Of a stretch of DNA of 64,000 bases, positions 55,523 to 64,000 are shown piece after piece (position 1 is the stretch's first letter; each line of letters begins with the position of its first letter). The notes under the pieces are model-generated. The model saw nothing but the letters and a program-made list of their open reading frames with translations. It ran no database searches and was not told the DNA's origin. The stretch spans positions 124,001 through 188,000 of the forward strand of contig NZ_JAGOBJ010000009.1 in NCBI RefSeq assembly GCF_017983445.1. Reading direction: 5' to 3'. The stretch is from Halomonas sp. (GTDB lineage Bacteria; Pseudomonadota; Gammaproteobacteria; Pseudomonadales; Halomonadaceae). The position numbers were made by a program, and so were the translations under genes.

Positions 55523-58417
55523 ATGCCTTTTGAAACACGCCGCTTGGCCGAACTGGCCGACCACGATGCTTTTATCAAACGTCATAATGGCCCTAACGCC
55601 GCCGACGTAGATACCATGTTGAACGTGCTCAATATGCAGCGCATGGAAGACCTGATTGAGCAAACCGTGCCCAGCGACATACGCCTTGGCCGCGAACTCA
55701 ATCTGGATGACCCCAGCAGTGAATCAGAAGCACTGGAATACCTAAGCCAGCTGGCCCGTCAAAACCGTGTAGCCAAGAGCTATATTGGCCAGGGCTATTA
55801 CGGCACCTATATGCCGGCGGTTATTCAGCGTAACGTGCTGGAAAACCCAGGTTGGTATACCGCTTACACGCCTTATCAACCGGAAATCTCTCAGGGTCGC
55901 CTGGAAGGACTGCTTAATTTCCAGCAGGTCGTTATGGACTTGACCGGTATGGAGCTGGCTAACGCCTCCTTGCTGGATGAGGCCACAGCGGCAGCCGAAG
56001 CGATGGCGCTATGCAAACGGGCAAATAAAAAGAGCAAATCAAACGTCTTTTTCGTTGCTGACGACATCTTCCCGCAAACCTTGGACGTGGTAAAAACCCG
56101 CGCCACATTTTTCGGGTTTGAGCTGGTGTCAGGCCCGGTAGATACACTGGCCGACCACGATGTATTTGGTGCGCTGCTCCAATACCCATCGGCAAGCGGT
56201 GATGTGCGCGATCTAGCGCCCCTGTTAAAAGCGGCCGCTGAACGTAACATCATGACCTGCGTTGCCTCTGACCTACTCAGCCTGGTGCTTCTCAAAGAGC
56301 CCGGCGCTTTAGGTGCCGACATTGTGGTTGGCAACTCGCAGCGTTTCGGTGTGCCCATGGGCTTTGGTGGCCCACACGCTGCTTTCTTTGCTACCTCTGA
56401 CAAGCTCAAACGTTCAATCCCCGGGCGGATTATCGGCGTTTCAAAAGATAGCCGGGGCAACACGGCGCTGCGCATGGCCATGCAAACTCGCGAACAGCAT
56501 ATTCGTCGTGAAAAGGCCACTTCAAACATCTGCACGGCCCAGGCGCTTTTAGCCAATATCGCAGGTTTTTATGCAACCTACCATGGCGCGGAGGGGCTGC
56601 GAAAAATCGCCGGACGCGTTCACCGTTTAACCACGTTGCTGGCCGAAGGCTTGATGCAGGCGGGCATCACCTTAGCCCATGACAGCTGGTTTGATACGCT
56701 GCGCTTAGCGCAGGTAGATGCAGGTAAGATCCATGGCCGCGCCATGACTCACGATATCAACCTGCACTATTTCGCCAATGGCGATGTGGGCATCAGCCTT
56801 GATGAGACTACGACAGCACAAGATATTGCTACGCTGTTCGATGTGTTGCTGGGCAACGAGCACGGGCTATCTGTGGCAGCTCTTGACGATCAGGCGATTG
56901 CCAAAGGCGCAACAGGCATCCCAGAAGCTTGCCAACGTGAAAGCGATTTCCTGAGCCATCCCACGTTTAATCGCTACCGCAGCGAAACAGAAATGTTGCG
57001 CTACCTGAAGCGGCTGGAAAATAAGGACCTGTCGCTTGCCCATGCGATGATTCCGTTAGGCTCCTGCACCATGAAGCTTAACGCTACCAGTGAAATGATC
57101 CCCGTTTCCTGGCCTGCATTTGCCCACCTGCACCCATTTGCACCGCGCGACCAGGTGGCTGGCTATCATCAGATGATTGATGAGCTCGCTGCGTTCCTGG
57201 TGGAAATCACCGGTTACGATCATATTTCCATGCAGCCTAACTCAGGTGCTCAGGGTGAATACGCGGGTTTGCTGGCCATTCGCCGCTACCAGGATGCCCA
57301 GGGTGAAGCGCACCGGACTGTGTGCTTGATCCCAAGCTCTGCCCATGGCACTAACCCGGCAACAGCGGCCATGGTCGGCATGGACGTCGTGGTGGTTGAG
57401 TGTGATCAAAGCGGCAATATTGATATTGACGACTTAACAGCTAAAGCTGCGCAGCACAGCGACAAGCTTTCGGCGATCATGATCACCTACCCCTCTACCC
57501 ACGGCGTCTTCGAGTCGCACGTGCGTAAGGTATGTGAAGTAGTTCACCAGTACGGCGCTCAGGTGTATGTAGATGGCGCCAACATGAATGCCCAGGTAGG
57601 GCTAACACGCCCTGGCGATTTCGGAGGCGACGTATCGCACCTTAACCTGCACAAAACTTTCTGCATTCCTCACGGGGGTGGCGGCCCGGGCATGGGGCCT
57701 ATCGGCGTTAAAGCCCACTTGGCGCCTTATGTTTCCAATCACGTGGTTACCCCCATTAACGGGGTTAACGTTGATAGCGGCGCCGTGTCAGCGGCGGCAT
57801 TTGGCAGCGCGTCAATCCTGCCTATCTCGTGGGCCTATATCAAGATGATGGGCGCGCGGGGCCTGCGTGAAGCCACGCAGTTAGCCATCCTCAATGCCAA
57901 CTACATCGCCAAGCGCCTGGAGGAGTCCTACCCCATTCTTTACCGTGGCACCAATGGACACGTAGCCCACGAGTGCATCATTGATATTCGTCCGCTCAAA
58001 GCTACGTCTGGCATCAGCGAGGAGGATATCGCCAAGCGCCTGATGGACTATGGCTTCCACGCGCCCACCATGTCATTCCCGGTGCCGGGCACTCTGATGA
58101 TCGAGCCCACGGAATCCGAGTCCCTTTACGAAATCGACCGGTTCTGCGATGCCATGATTGCCATTCGTGAAGAAATCAAACGTGTCGAAAATGGCGAGTG
58201 GACGCTGGAGAACAACCCGTTGGTTAATGCTCCGCATACCCAGGCTGACATTATGGACAGCCAGTGGGAGCGGCCTTACGACCGCCAACTGGGCGCGTTT
58301 CCGACCGAGGCGGTGATGGGAGCCAAGTATTGGCCAACGGTCAACCGTGTAGACAATGTGTTTGGAGATCGCCAGCTTATCTGCTCTTGCCCCAGTATCG
58401 ATGAATATCGCCGCTAA
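55523..58417 (+). CDS. gcvP: GcvP, glycine dehydrogenase (decarboxylating)
   Basis: The 964-aa P protein decarboxylates glycine with pyridoxal phosphate. Conserved regions include [26 protein letters not shown]-like [42 protein letters not shown] and the PLP-lysine motif [21 protein letters not shown]. Both homologous halves are intact and the length is close to E. coli GcvP (957 aa). ATG 55523 is preferred over the in-frame 55463 start. Followed by a terminator shared with a convergent LysR gene. Confidence 0.97.
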   Translation: MPFETRRLAELADHDAFIKRHNGPNAADVDTMLNVLNMQRMEDLIEQTVPSDIRLGRELNLDDPSSESEALEYLSQLARQNRVAKSYIGQGYYGTYMPAVIQRNVLENPGWYTAYTPYQPEISQGRLEGLLNFQQVVMDLTGMELANASLLDEATAAAEAMALCKRANKKSKSNVFFVADDIFPQTLDVVKTRATFFGFELVSGPVDTLADHDVFGALLQYPSASGDVRDLAPLLKAAAERNIMTCVASDLLSLVLLKEPGALGADIVVGNSQRFGVPMGFGGPHAAFFATSDKLKRSIPGRIIGVSKDSRGNTALRMAMQTREQHIRREKATSNICTAQALLANIAGFYATYHGAEGLRKIAGRVHRLTTLLAEGLMQAGITLAHDSWFDTLRLAQVDAGKIHGRAMTHDINLHYFANGDVGISLDETTTAQDIATLFDVLLGNEHGLSVAALDDQAIAKGATGIPEACQRESDFLSHPTFNRYRSETEMLRYLKRLENKDLSLAHAMIPLGSCTMKLNATSEMIPVSWPAFAHLHPFAPRDQVAGYHQMIDELAAFLVEITGYDHISMQPNSGAQGEYAGLLAIRRYQDAQGEAHRTVCLIPSSAHGTNPATAAMVGMDVVVVECDQSGNIDIDDLTAKAAQHSDKLSAIMITYPSTHGVFESHVRKVCEVVHQYGAQVYVDGANMNAQVGLTRPGDFGGDVSHLNLHKTFCIPHGGGGPGMGPIGVKAHLAPYVSNHVVTPINGVNVDSGAVSAAAFGSASILPISWAYIKMMGARGLREATQLAILNANYIAKRLEESYPILYRGTNGHVAHECIIDIRPLKATSGISEEDIAKRLMDYGFHAPTMSFPVPGTLMIEPTESESLYEIDRFCDAMIAIREEIKRVENGEWTLENNPLVNAPHTQADIMDSQWERPYDRQLGAFPTEAVMGAKYWPTVNRVDNVFGDRQLICSCPSIDEYRR

Positions 58418-58445
58418 GAGTATTGCAAGGCACTAAGCAGCCAAT

Positions 58446-58488
58446 GAACGCCTTTGATCGCTTTATTCTGATATCAAAGGCGTTCTTT
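58446..58488. terminator. Terminator shared by gcvP and the convergent LysR gene
   Basis: GAACGCCTTTGAT/ATCAAAGGCGTTC is a 13-bp stem around a 14-base loop, followed by TTTG. The LysR stop codon (58463) lies within the loop region, so the two convergent genes share the hairpin. Confidence 0.85.
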
Positions 58489-59365
58489 GTTGAATACGCT
58501 GTCTATAAAAGCCGTCTAACAGCTTTTCATAGCGCTTCGGCAGCACGGAGTCACGGCGACGCAGCAGATATAGCTCTTCGTTCACCCCATTGGGCAATGT
58601 CAGCGCCTTTACCTGACGCTGCCAGGGCGAGGTTTCAAGAACCAATAGCGATACCACCGTGAACCCCAGGCCCCGGGCAACAGCATCTAGCACCATACTC
58701 ACCTCATTGGTGAATCCTTGATGACGAAAATGTGTCATTGAACGAAACTCATCCGGATAGTTAACTCTCAGCAACGCATTGGCGTGATTGATGCCGTCGT
58801 AATAGTTGAGAAATCCAATGCCCATGAGATCGGACAGCGTATTTCCAGCAAAATCCGCTGGCACTACCAGGCATAAAGGCTCTTTATGCCAGAGAGTACA
58901 GGTAAGCTCGGGGTTGTTGACCGCTTCGGTGACGATACCGATATCGTAACGCCCTTCCAGCAGGTCATTCACAATCTCGTGATTGAAGGCAAAGCTATAG
59001 TTGACGGTTAAATTAGGGTGCATTTGCTGCTGCCCTAGAATATACGGATAGAACATGAGCCCGACACTGCCCGGTGAAGCAATCCGGCAGTCGCCGCTAT
59101 CCAGGGAGTCATCATCTAAACCGTGACGGAACTGCTCATGTTCGGCAAATAACTTTAAGGCGTAATCGTAAGCCCGACGCCCTGACTCGGTTAACGTAAA
59201 ACTGCGCCCTTTGCGTTCCAGCAACGTCTTATCAAGATACGTTTCCAACTTACGAACGTGTTGACTGACCCCCGGCTGCGTCATTTCCAGACGGTGCGCC
59301 GTTCGGGTAAAACTACCGGTTTCGACCAATGTAATAAATGTCCGAAAATACTGGGCATTAAACAT
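58463..59365 (-). CDS. LysR-type transcriptional regulator
   Basis: A 300-aa LysR protein. The helix-turn-helix (about 4-62) has TGSFTRTAHRLEMTQPGVSQ and the effector domain follows. I do not recognise a named subgroup. It is convergent with gcvP and lies next to ppnN (divergent, 147 bp), so ppnN or a remote gene could be its target. Confidence 0.87.
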   Translation of the reverse strand: MFNAQYFRTFITLVETGSFTRTAHRLEMTQPGVSQHVRKLETYLDKTLLERKGRSFTLTESGRRAYDYALKLFAEHEQFRHGLDDDSLDSGDCRIASPGSVGLMFYPYILGQQQMHPNLTVNYSFAFNHEIVNDLLEGRYDIGIVTEAVNNPELTCTLWHKEPLCLVVPADFAGNTLSDLMGIGFLNYYDGINHANALLRVNYPDEFRSMTHFRHQGFTNEVSMVLDAVARGLGFTVVSLLVLETSPWQRQVKALTLPNGVNEELYLLRRRDSVLPKRYEKLLDGFYRQRIQQRTPLISE

Positions 59366-59512
59366 AATAAAACGCCATCTTCTTTAACCACCATATGCGC
59401 ATATTTTGCGTCTAGGGTAGCACAGTACGGGTTAACGCTGGTTGCGCTGTACCCTCTGCTATAGCGTGGTAGTATGCGATGAGATGAAAAATGACTAGGA
59501 AACGATGCAATA

Positions 59513-60895
59513 ATGACCTTACCCATAACACCTCGTGCCACTATCTCTAGCATTATTTCTCCCGAAGGGAGTTTGGAAGTATTGTCTCAGCAGGAGGTCA
59601 ATCGCCTGCAAAACACGTCGCAAAATGGTTTACACGACTTACTGCGTCGCTGTGCACTTGCAGTATTAAATTGCGGCCAGCCTACCGATGATAGCGTCGC
59701 CATTCTTGAGGCTTACAAGGATTTCGATATAGAAGTGTTGCAGCAGGATCGCGGGATTCGCTTAAAGCTAACCAACGCTCCGGCAGAAGCTTTTGTCGAT
59801 GGCCAAATGATCCGCGGTATTCGCGAACATCTTTCCTCGATCATTCGCGATATTGTCTATGTCTATAATGAAATTCAGCACCATAACCGGTTCGATCTCA
59901 GCACTGCAGAAGGCACGACTAATGCCGTTTTTCATATTTTACGCAAGGCAGGCACCTTAAAGCCGGGCCGCGACCCCAGCCTGGTAGTTTGCTGGGGTGG
60001 TCACTCTATTTCTCGTGAAGAGTACGAGTACTCAAAAGATGTGGGCTACCACTTAGGGTTACGCGATTTAGATATTTGTACTGGCTGTGGGCCTGGCGCC
60101 ATGAAAGGGCCCATGAAAGGTGCAAACGTCGCCCATGCTAAACAGCGGCGCAAAGATGGCCGTTATCTAGGGATTTCGGAGCCAGGTATTATTGCCGCCG
60201 AAGCGCCGAACCCCATTGTCAATGAGCTGGTGGTAATGCCCGATATTGAAAAACGCCTGGAAGCGTTTGTTCGCCTTGGACATGGCATTATCGTTTTCCC
60301 CGGTGGAGTGGGTACGGCCGAAGAAATCCTCTATTTACTCGGCATACTTCTTCACCCGAATAACAACGAGATACCCTACCCGCTTATTTTTACAGGACCT
60401 GCGGACTCAGCGGCGTATTTCCAGAAAATAGATGAGTTTCTGGTTTATACCCTGGGCGAGGACATTCGTCGCTATTATACGATCATTACCGGTGACCCAG
60501 TAGCGGTGGCCCGAGCAATGCGTCAGGGCATCGACACTATCAAGGAATTTCGTCGTAACCAGCAGGACGCCTTTTACTATAACTGGCGTTTGACCATTGC
60601 CCGGGACTTTCAGGCAACGTTCGAGCCCACTCACGAAGCCATGCTTGGGCTTGCTCTGCATCGTCAGCAACCCAAGCACGAGCTTGCTGCGAATCTGCGC
60701 CGGGCGTTCTCGGGTATCGTGGCGGGTAACGTTAAAGAGCAAGGGATCCGCGCTATTAAAGCGCATGGCCCCTTTGTACTCACCGCAGAACCAGCCTTGA
60801 TGCAGCGCCTGGATGAGCTACTTACCTCATTTGTCGCTCAAGGTCGTATGAAGCTGGATGGTCAGCCCTATACACCTTGCTACGTTCTCAAATAG
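59513..60895 (+). CDS. ppnN: PpnN (YgdH), pyrimidine/purine nucleotide 5'-monophosphate nucleosidase
   Basis: A 460-aa LOG-like nucleosidase that splits nucleotide monophosphates to base and ribose 5-phosphate and is activated by (p)ppGpp in E. coli. N-terminal domain (1-150) matches YgdH (LRRCALAVLNCG). The core has GGHSISREEYEYSKDVG, CTGCGPGAMKGPMKGA and the family motif PGGVGTAEEILYL. Arg residues contacting ppGpp are not identifiable by eye. The stop codon lies in a three-copy 15-bp repeat. Confidence 0.93.
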   Translation: MTLPITPRATISSIISPEGSLEVLSQQEVNRLQNTSQNGLHDLLRRCALAVLNCGQPTDDSVAILEAYKDFDIEVLQQDRGIRLKLTNAPAEAFVDGQMIRGIREHLSSIIRDIVYVYNEIQHHNRFDLSTAEGTTNAVFHILRKAGTLKPGRDPSLVVCWGGHSISREEYEYSKDVGYHLGLRDLDICTGCGPGAMKGPMKGANVAHAKQRRKDGRYLGISEPGIIAAEAPNPIVNELVVMPDIEKRLEAFVRLGHGIIVFPGGVGTAEEILYLLGILLHPNNNEIPYPLIFTGPADSAAYFQKIDEFLVYTLGEDIRRYYTIITGDPVAVARAMRQGIDTIKEFRRNQQDAFYYNWRLTIARDFQATFEPTHEAMLGLALHRQQPKHELAANLRRAFSGIVAGNVKEQGIRAIKAHGPFVLTAEPALMQRLDELLTSFVAQGRMKLDGQPYTPCYVLK

Positions 60896-60929
60896 CATCT
60901 TCTCAAATAACACGTTCTCAAATAAACGA
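60885..60929 (+). repeat. Three-copy 15-bp tandem repeat at the ppnN stop codon
   Basis: TTCTCAAATAGCATC, TTCTCAAATAACACG and TTCTCAAATAAACGA (60885-60899, 60900-60914, 60915-60929). Because 15 is a multiple of three, each copy re-creates an in-frame Leu-Lys-stop. The stop codons are at 60893, 60908 and 60923. Confidence 0.9.
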
Positions 60930-60988
60930 TAAACGTTGCGCATTACAGCCGGGAAAGGCTGTAATGCGTTTGAAGCCAGGACAAACCT

Positions 60989-61720
60989 TTGTTAATCGCT
61001 CTGCTGACTCTTTTTGCCGCCGGTATCGTAAAAGGCGCTATTGGTTCTGGCGTACCGGTACTGGTAGTCCCGGTGCTGACAATGCTTTATGACGTCAAGC
61101 TCGCTATTGCGGTATTGGTCGCGCCTAATTTATTTAGCAATATGCTTCAGGTATGGCAATACCGGCATCATTTATTACCTCTTCGCTTTCTGGCAGCTTT
61201 TTCAGTGGCTGGCGCTTTAGGAATTATCTTAGGCACGTGGGGGTTAGTAGCCCTTTCCCCGGAAATACTCTCATTAGGCGTTGCGGGCGCTATCATCCTG
61301 TACTTGATTATCAAGCTGACAAGGCGGCGCTTGGCCTTACCATATGCAACAGCTTCGCGCATTGTCATTCCGGTAGGCTTATTGGGTGGAGTGCTTCAAG
61401 GCGCAGCGGGCATGTCGGCTCCTGCCTCCATTACGTTTCTTAATGCAATGCAGCTGGAAAGACCTGTATTTATCGGCTCCATTTCGGTCTTTTTTGTTTC
61501 AATTACCTGCGTACAAATCCCTGCATTACTCAGTGCAGGCATACTGACGCCACAACTCTCCCTGTACAGTATTATTGCCCTGACAATTATTCTTATGGGA
61601 ATGCCTTTGGGAGCTCAATTAGGTAAGCGATTGCCCCATCGCTGGTTCGATAATCTGATTATGCTGCTACTGGCAGGCATTGTGATTAAAATCATTATTG
61701 ACACATCACTTGCATCTTGA
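60989..61720 (+). CDS. TauE/SafE-family membrane permease
   Basis: A 243-aa polytopic protein with about seven or eight transmembrane helices, of the TauE/SafE family of sulfite/organic-anion exporters. The signature GIVKGAIGSGVPVLVVPVL lies at about residues 12-30 and GGVLQGAAGMSAPASITFL near 137-156, the duplicated motif of the family. Start is TTG 60989, with CAGGA about eight bases before; no close ATG exists. Substrate is unknown. Confidence 0.85.
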   Translation: MLIALLTLFAAGIVKGAIGSGVPVLVVPVLTMLYDVKLAIAVLVAPNLFSNMLQVWQYRHHLLPLRFLAAFSVAGALGIILGTWGLVALSPEILSLGVAGAIILYLIIKLTRRRLALPYATASRIVIPVGLLGGVLQGAAGMSAPASITFLNAMQLERPVFIGSISVFFVSITCVQIPALLSAGILTPQLSLYSIIALTIILMGMPLGAQLGKRLPHRWFDNLIMLLLAGIVIKIIIDTSLAS

Positions 61721-61881
61721 GCTTGTAAGCCTCAGGTACATAAGCAAAAAACAGTAAACGATCTACACTATACGATGTCCATGTACAGTACAGAACGTTC
61801 GTTCAAGGCTTGAAACCTTCATTACAAGCCTGCGGGGGCTTCTGCTGTATGTTCCGACATCTACCAAGGAAAGGAATAGTT

Positions 61882-62082
61882 ATGACGATGATCGATCAAT
61901 TACGTGATGGCAAAACAAAAGCATTCGCTAAGCACTGCTTCGAAAGCGGCTCTGCTGAAAAGCTTCGCGCAGCAGCCGAGGGTAGTGCAGATCAAGCAGA
62001 AATGGAACATTGGGGCATTACGGAAGGCCAGTGGGAAGAAGCCGTTGCTACGGCGCTTGCAGACCATGAAGCAGCCGAATAA
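61882..62082 (+). CDS. Small acidic protein, unknown function
   Basis: A 66-aa protein I do not recognise. It is rich in Ala/Glu, with an amphipathic C-terminal helix (QWEEAVATALADHEAAE). AAGGAATAG precedes ATG 61882; an upstream in-frame start at 61810 is rejected. A terminator follows, so it is a single-gene unit. It could be a small stress or regulatory protein. Confidence 0.65.
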   Translation: MTMIDQLRDGKTKAFAKHCFESGSAEKLRAAAEGSADQAEMEHWGITEGQWEEAVATALADHEAAE

Positions 62083-62111
62083 ATACGCGCTTTACTAGAC
62101 TTTAAATTTAG

Positions 62112-62143
62112 AACCGTCCGCTTCAAGCGTTGGCGGTTTTTTT
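62112..62143 (+). terminator. Intrinsic terminator after the 66-aa protein
   Basis: AACCGTC/GGCGGTT (7 bp, one G-T pair) followed by a T-tract of five or more lies 30 bp after the stop. Confidence 0.8.
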
Positions 62144-62280
62144 AAATATTCTCATAAGTTATTAAAAAATATTAAAACAGTATTGGATAGGCGTTACTAA
62201 CGGAATATGTGCAACCAAAACCCGTTCATTGAGTCACAGCATATAGAATCAGGGAATAATACAGGTCCAGGAGAAAGATA

Positions 62281-62484
62281 ATGTCCATTATGATTGATGA
62301 CATACTAATGCTGCCAAAAACGGATTTTGATAAACAGCTATCGGTAGGTGATGAATGTGAACATTATGGTTTAAAGGATAAGCGTGATGAGTACCATCAG
62401 ATTTCACGAGACGTTATTGTGAAAGTAATTGCCGTTCATGATGACGATTACGAAGTTAAAGTTATCGATATATTGACTGAATAG
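62281..62484 (+). CDS. Small acidic protein, unknown function
   Basis: A 67-aa protein with no recognised family. It is acidic and has VIVKVIAVHDDDYEVKVIDI near the C-terminus, which suggests a small beta structure. AGGAG lies eight bases before the ATG. It lies alone, about 200 bp after the terminator of the previous small gene. Confidence 0.6.
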   Translation: MSIMIDDILMLPKTDFDKQLSVGDECEHYGLKDKRDEYHQISRDVIVKVIAVHDDDYEVKVIDILTE

Positions 62485-62554
62485 GCTATGGAAAGCACTG
62501 GTTAGCTTTATGGAATTGCGAAATCAGTGCTTTCTTATAGTTTTATGTCCCCTC

Positions 62555-62737
62555 CTACTCTTCTACAGTAACTTTTCGAAGCTCATCAACGCTTACCCCA
62601 TCGGGTAATTCAGATTCATCTGCAGGCAGCCATATGGGCGATAAATCGCTATCCTCATGTCCATTCTTATGGGTATGGCCGGGTATACGATAAACCACTT
62701 GGCCACGACGATCATCCCAGGCAAAAATGCGGTCCAT
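62555..62737 (-). CDS. Small protein, unknown function
   Basis: A 60-aa protein of unknown family, with a start MDRIFAWDDRRGQVVYRIP and an acidic C-terminus. GGAGG seven bases before ATG 62737 is a strong ribosome-binding site and supports translation. It follows the SRAP gene on the same strand by 23 bp, so the two may form one operon. Confidence 0.65.
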   Translation of the reverse strand: MDRIFAWDDRRGQVVYRIPGHTHKNGHEDSDLSPIWLPADESELPDGVSVDELRKVTVEE

Positions 62738-62760
62738 ATCGCTTTCCTCCGATCAACTAA

Positions 62761-63417
62761 TTAAGCGGGGTTGAGTAGTTCAGCATTGCCGTTACCCGAA
62801 GGTTTGTTAATACCTGGGCTAACTGGCCAATGCGTAAGCATATCAGTGTCAATATGCCGGATTACGTTACGCAGCATCTCAGGATCAGCAAACTCACGAT
62901 CAAGCCATATTTCCAAGCTTTCATCATCAAGCGCTAAAGGCATTCGATCATGGACCGCTTTTATATCCCCTTGGGCCGGCTGAGTGATAATGGCACAACC
63001 AAGCTTTCCATCACTGCGCGCAGTAGAGATAGCAGCAAACCAGAGTAATTCACGATCTTCACGGCAGATAAAGTGAGGCTGTTTGGGATCCACACTCCTA
63101 TCCCACTCATACCAGCCATCTGCAGGCACTACACAACGGCTATGTGCATAAGCCTGTTTGAAATAACCCGAGATACTTACCTTTTCGATCGTTGCATTGA
63201 TGGGCTGTGGCGCTTTATCACCGGCCCAGTGCGGCTTATAACCCCACCACATCTGGTCAAGCACTGGCGAAGAAACCTCTTGTGAATACGAAATGACAGG
63301 TATAAATGTGCCGGGAGGAATGTTGTATCGAGGCACAAATTGATGGTCAGCGAGTTTAGCGCCAACTTTGGCTTTTACAGCAGCCCACCGGGTGAAAAAT
63401 GCATAACGTCCACACAT
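62761..63417 (-). CDS. SRAP-domain protein (SOS response-associated peptidase, YedK/HMCES family)
   Basis: A 218-aa SRAP protein that makes a stable thiazolidine link to abasic sites in single-stranded DNA, protecting replication forks. It starts MCGRY with catalytic Cys2, has RYNIPPG, GWYEW (the Glu of the active site) and HDRMPLAL with His. ATG 63417 puts Cys at position 2 as the family requires, so the longer in-frame start at 63591 is rejected. It lies downstream of the tRNA-Pro gene on the same strand. Confidence 0.93.
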   Translation of the reverse strand: MCGRYAFFTRWAAVKAKVGAKLADHQFVPRYNIPPGTFIPVISYSQEVSSPVLDQMWWGYKPHWAGDKAPQPINATIEKVSISGYFKQAYAHSRCVVPADGWYEWDRSVDPKQPHFICREDRELLWFAAISTARSDGKLGCAIITQPAQGDIKAVHDRMPLALDDESLEIWLDREFADPEMLRNVIRHIDTDMLTHWPVSPGINKPSGNGNAELLNPA

Positions 63418-63451
63418 CATTGCAGTGTAGCTGAAAGTATTTTGAAGGCAT

Positions 63452-63492
63452 AAAAAAACGCCGCTCTGTGTAACCAGTGAGCGGCGTTTTTT
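63452..63492 (-). terminator. Terminator after tRNA-Pro (GGG)
   Basis: ACGCCGCTC/GAGCGGCGT (9-bp stem, 12-base loop) with A7 on one side and T6 on the other lies 8 bp downstream of the tRNA-Pro 3' end on the minus strand. Confidence 0.9.
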
Positions 63493-63499
63493 ATTTAGT

Positions 63500-63576
63500 T
63501 GGTCGGAGTGACAGGATTCGAACCTGCGACCTTTGCAACCCCATTGCAACGCGCTACCAAGCTGCGCCACACTCCG
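63500..63576 (-). tRNA. tRNA-Pro (GGG)
   Basis: A 77-nt cloverleaf on the minus strand. The anticodon stem-loop TTGCA-ATGGGGT-TGCAA gives anticodon GGG, the acceptor is CGGAGTG/CACTCCG, the T-loop is GTTCGAATC and CCA is encoded. It is the second tRNA-Pro isoacceptor in the window. Confidence 0.96.
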
Positions 63577-63610
63577 ATGCCTCGTTGGCATTTTCCTTAA
63601 GACGGTGCGT

Positions 63611-63639
63611 ATAATAGCGCTTTATCCGACAAATGAAAA
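63611..63639 (-). promoter_or_regulatory. Possible promoter of tRNA-Pro (GGG)
   Basis: On the minus strand TTTTCA (63634-63639) and TATTAT (63611-63616) are 17 bp apart and the -10 is 34 bp before the tRNA 5' end. The -35 match is weak. Confidence 0.45.
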
Positions 63640-63707
63640 GCTCTTTTTGCGCTTTCTTTTCAAGTATTTGCCATGACAAGGGGATCACTTGATTACACCG
63701 AGTAGGC

Positions 63708-64000
63708 TTATTGCTGATCGGCGTCTAGCAATAGCTTTTTCATCGCCTGGTATACACCGGGTGCAGTTACCAGTAATTCTTTAGGGTATAGATCAACGGG
63801 CACACCTTCAGGAACTGCCACGAGATGGCCAACAGTTGCACCGGCCTCACGCGCAATCACCCAGCCAGCGACAAAATCCCAGGGCGAAACCGTTTCGTAA
63901 TAAGCTCCTAGACGGCCGCAAGCAACATCGCATAAATCAAGCGCAGCAGCACCGTTACGCCGGACATCGCGACACTTGGCCAAGACGGCCCCTAAACGAG
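63708..64000 (-). CDS. Inositol-monophosphatase-family protein, C-terminal part (cut by window edge)
   Basis: The minus-strand frame is open to the window edge and ends at 63708, leaving about 97 residues. It reads DVRRNGAAALDLCDVACGRLGAYYE followed by SPWDFVAGWVIAREAGATVG, the typical C-terminal half of FIG/IMPase-superfamily proteins (SuhB-like), including the catalytic Asp of WDFVAG. The N-terminal half lies outside. SuhB-like inositol phosphatase is likely, but CysQ-like activity cannot be excluded. Confidence 0.85.
   Translation of the reverse strand, partial: RLGAVLAKCRDVRRNGAAALDLCDVACGRLGAYYETVSPWDFVAGWVIAREAGATVGHLVAVPEGVPVDLYPKELLVTAPGVYQAMKKLLLDADQQ

Overview
The window looks like chromosomal DNA of a gammaproteobacterium of the Halomonas type (Halomonadaceae). 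This is inferred from protein similarity, a moderate GC content, and Pseudomonas/Halomonas-like gene blocks (fmdB-aspS-ruvCAB-ybgC-tolQRAB-pal-cpoB, ubiG-mupP-yciK, regB-regA, gcvT/gcvH-gcvP). I see no prophage, insertion sequence, CRISPR array, rRNA or replication origin. It is dense core genome with a few lineage-specific genes.

Layout. 1-8668 (minus): a UDP-glucose-dehydrogenase-like protein without its catalytic cysteine, a membrane-anchored coiled-coil protein, tamA, tamB and the start of msrA, closely packed like an operon. 8877-11110: ubiG and a mupP-like phosphatase, facing a yciK-like SDR. 11141-18993 (minus): the envelope and recombination block ruvC-ruvA-ruvB-ybgC-tolQ-tolR-tolA-tolB-pal-cpoB. 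19046-21249: terminator, aspS and an fmdB-type zinc ribbon; the yebC usually found between aspS and ruvC is absent. 21437-29965: 2-hydroxyacid dehydrogenase, yihY/acyP, a NadM-Nudix protein, a HypT-like LysR regulator, cardiolipin synthase, class I fumarase and nei. 29969-36202: uvrB, OsmC plus an HMA-like small protein, ygfZ, tatD-type nuclease and prfC. 36371-39224: a secreted acidic repeat protein, a YjfB-like protein, a DadA-like oxidase and about 500 bp without a gene. 39225-39719: tRNA-Pro, Arg, His, His from one promoter. 39925-45158: folD, mtnN, pyrC, a four-helix membrane protein and the RegB/RegA redox system. 45213-49929: bdhA, grxA, an unknown protein and scoAB with a divergent LysR regulator; bdhA and scoAB together convert 3-hydroxybutyrate to acetoacetyl-CoA. 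50016-58417: a YihG-like acyltransferase, an NlpD-like lipoprotein, and the glycine cleavage genes gcvT, gcvH and gcvP with an AGCS-family symporter between them. 58463-64000: LysR, ppnN, a TauE/SafE permease, three small unknown proteins, an SRAP protein, tRNA-Pro(GGG) and the 3' end of an inositol-monophosphatase-family gene.

The most interesting points are: the degenerate UDP-glucose-dehydrogenase-like protein next to tamAB; several domain-family members that have lost their catalytic or metal-binding residues (LytM, Nudix, HMA); the triplicated secreted acidic protein; a membrane protein joined to regB; candidate palindromic operators; and four places where a 14-19 bp unit is repeated in tandem at or just after a stop codon. 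All functional statements come from reading motifs, without database searches.
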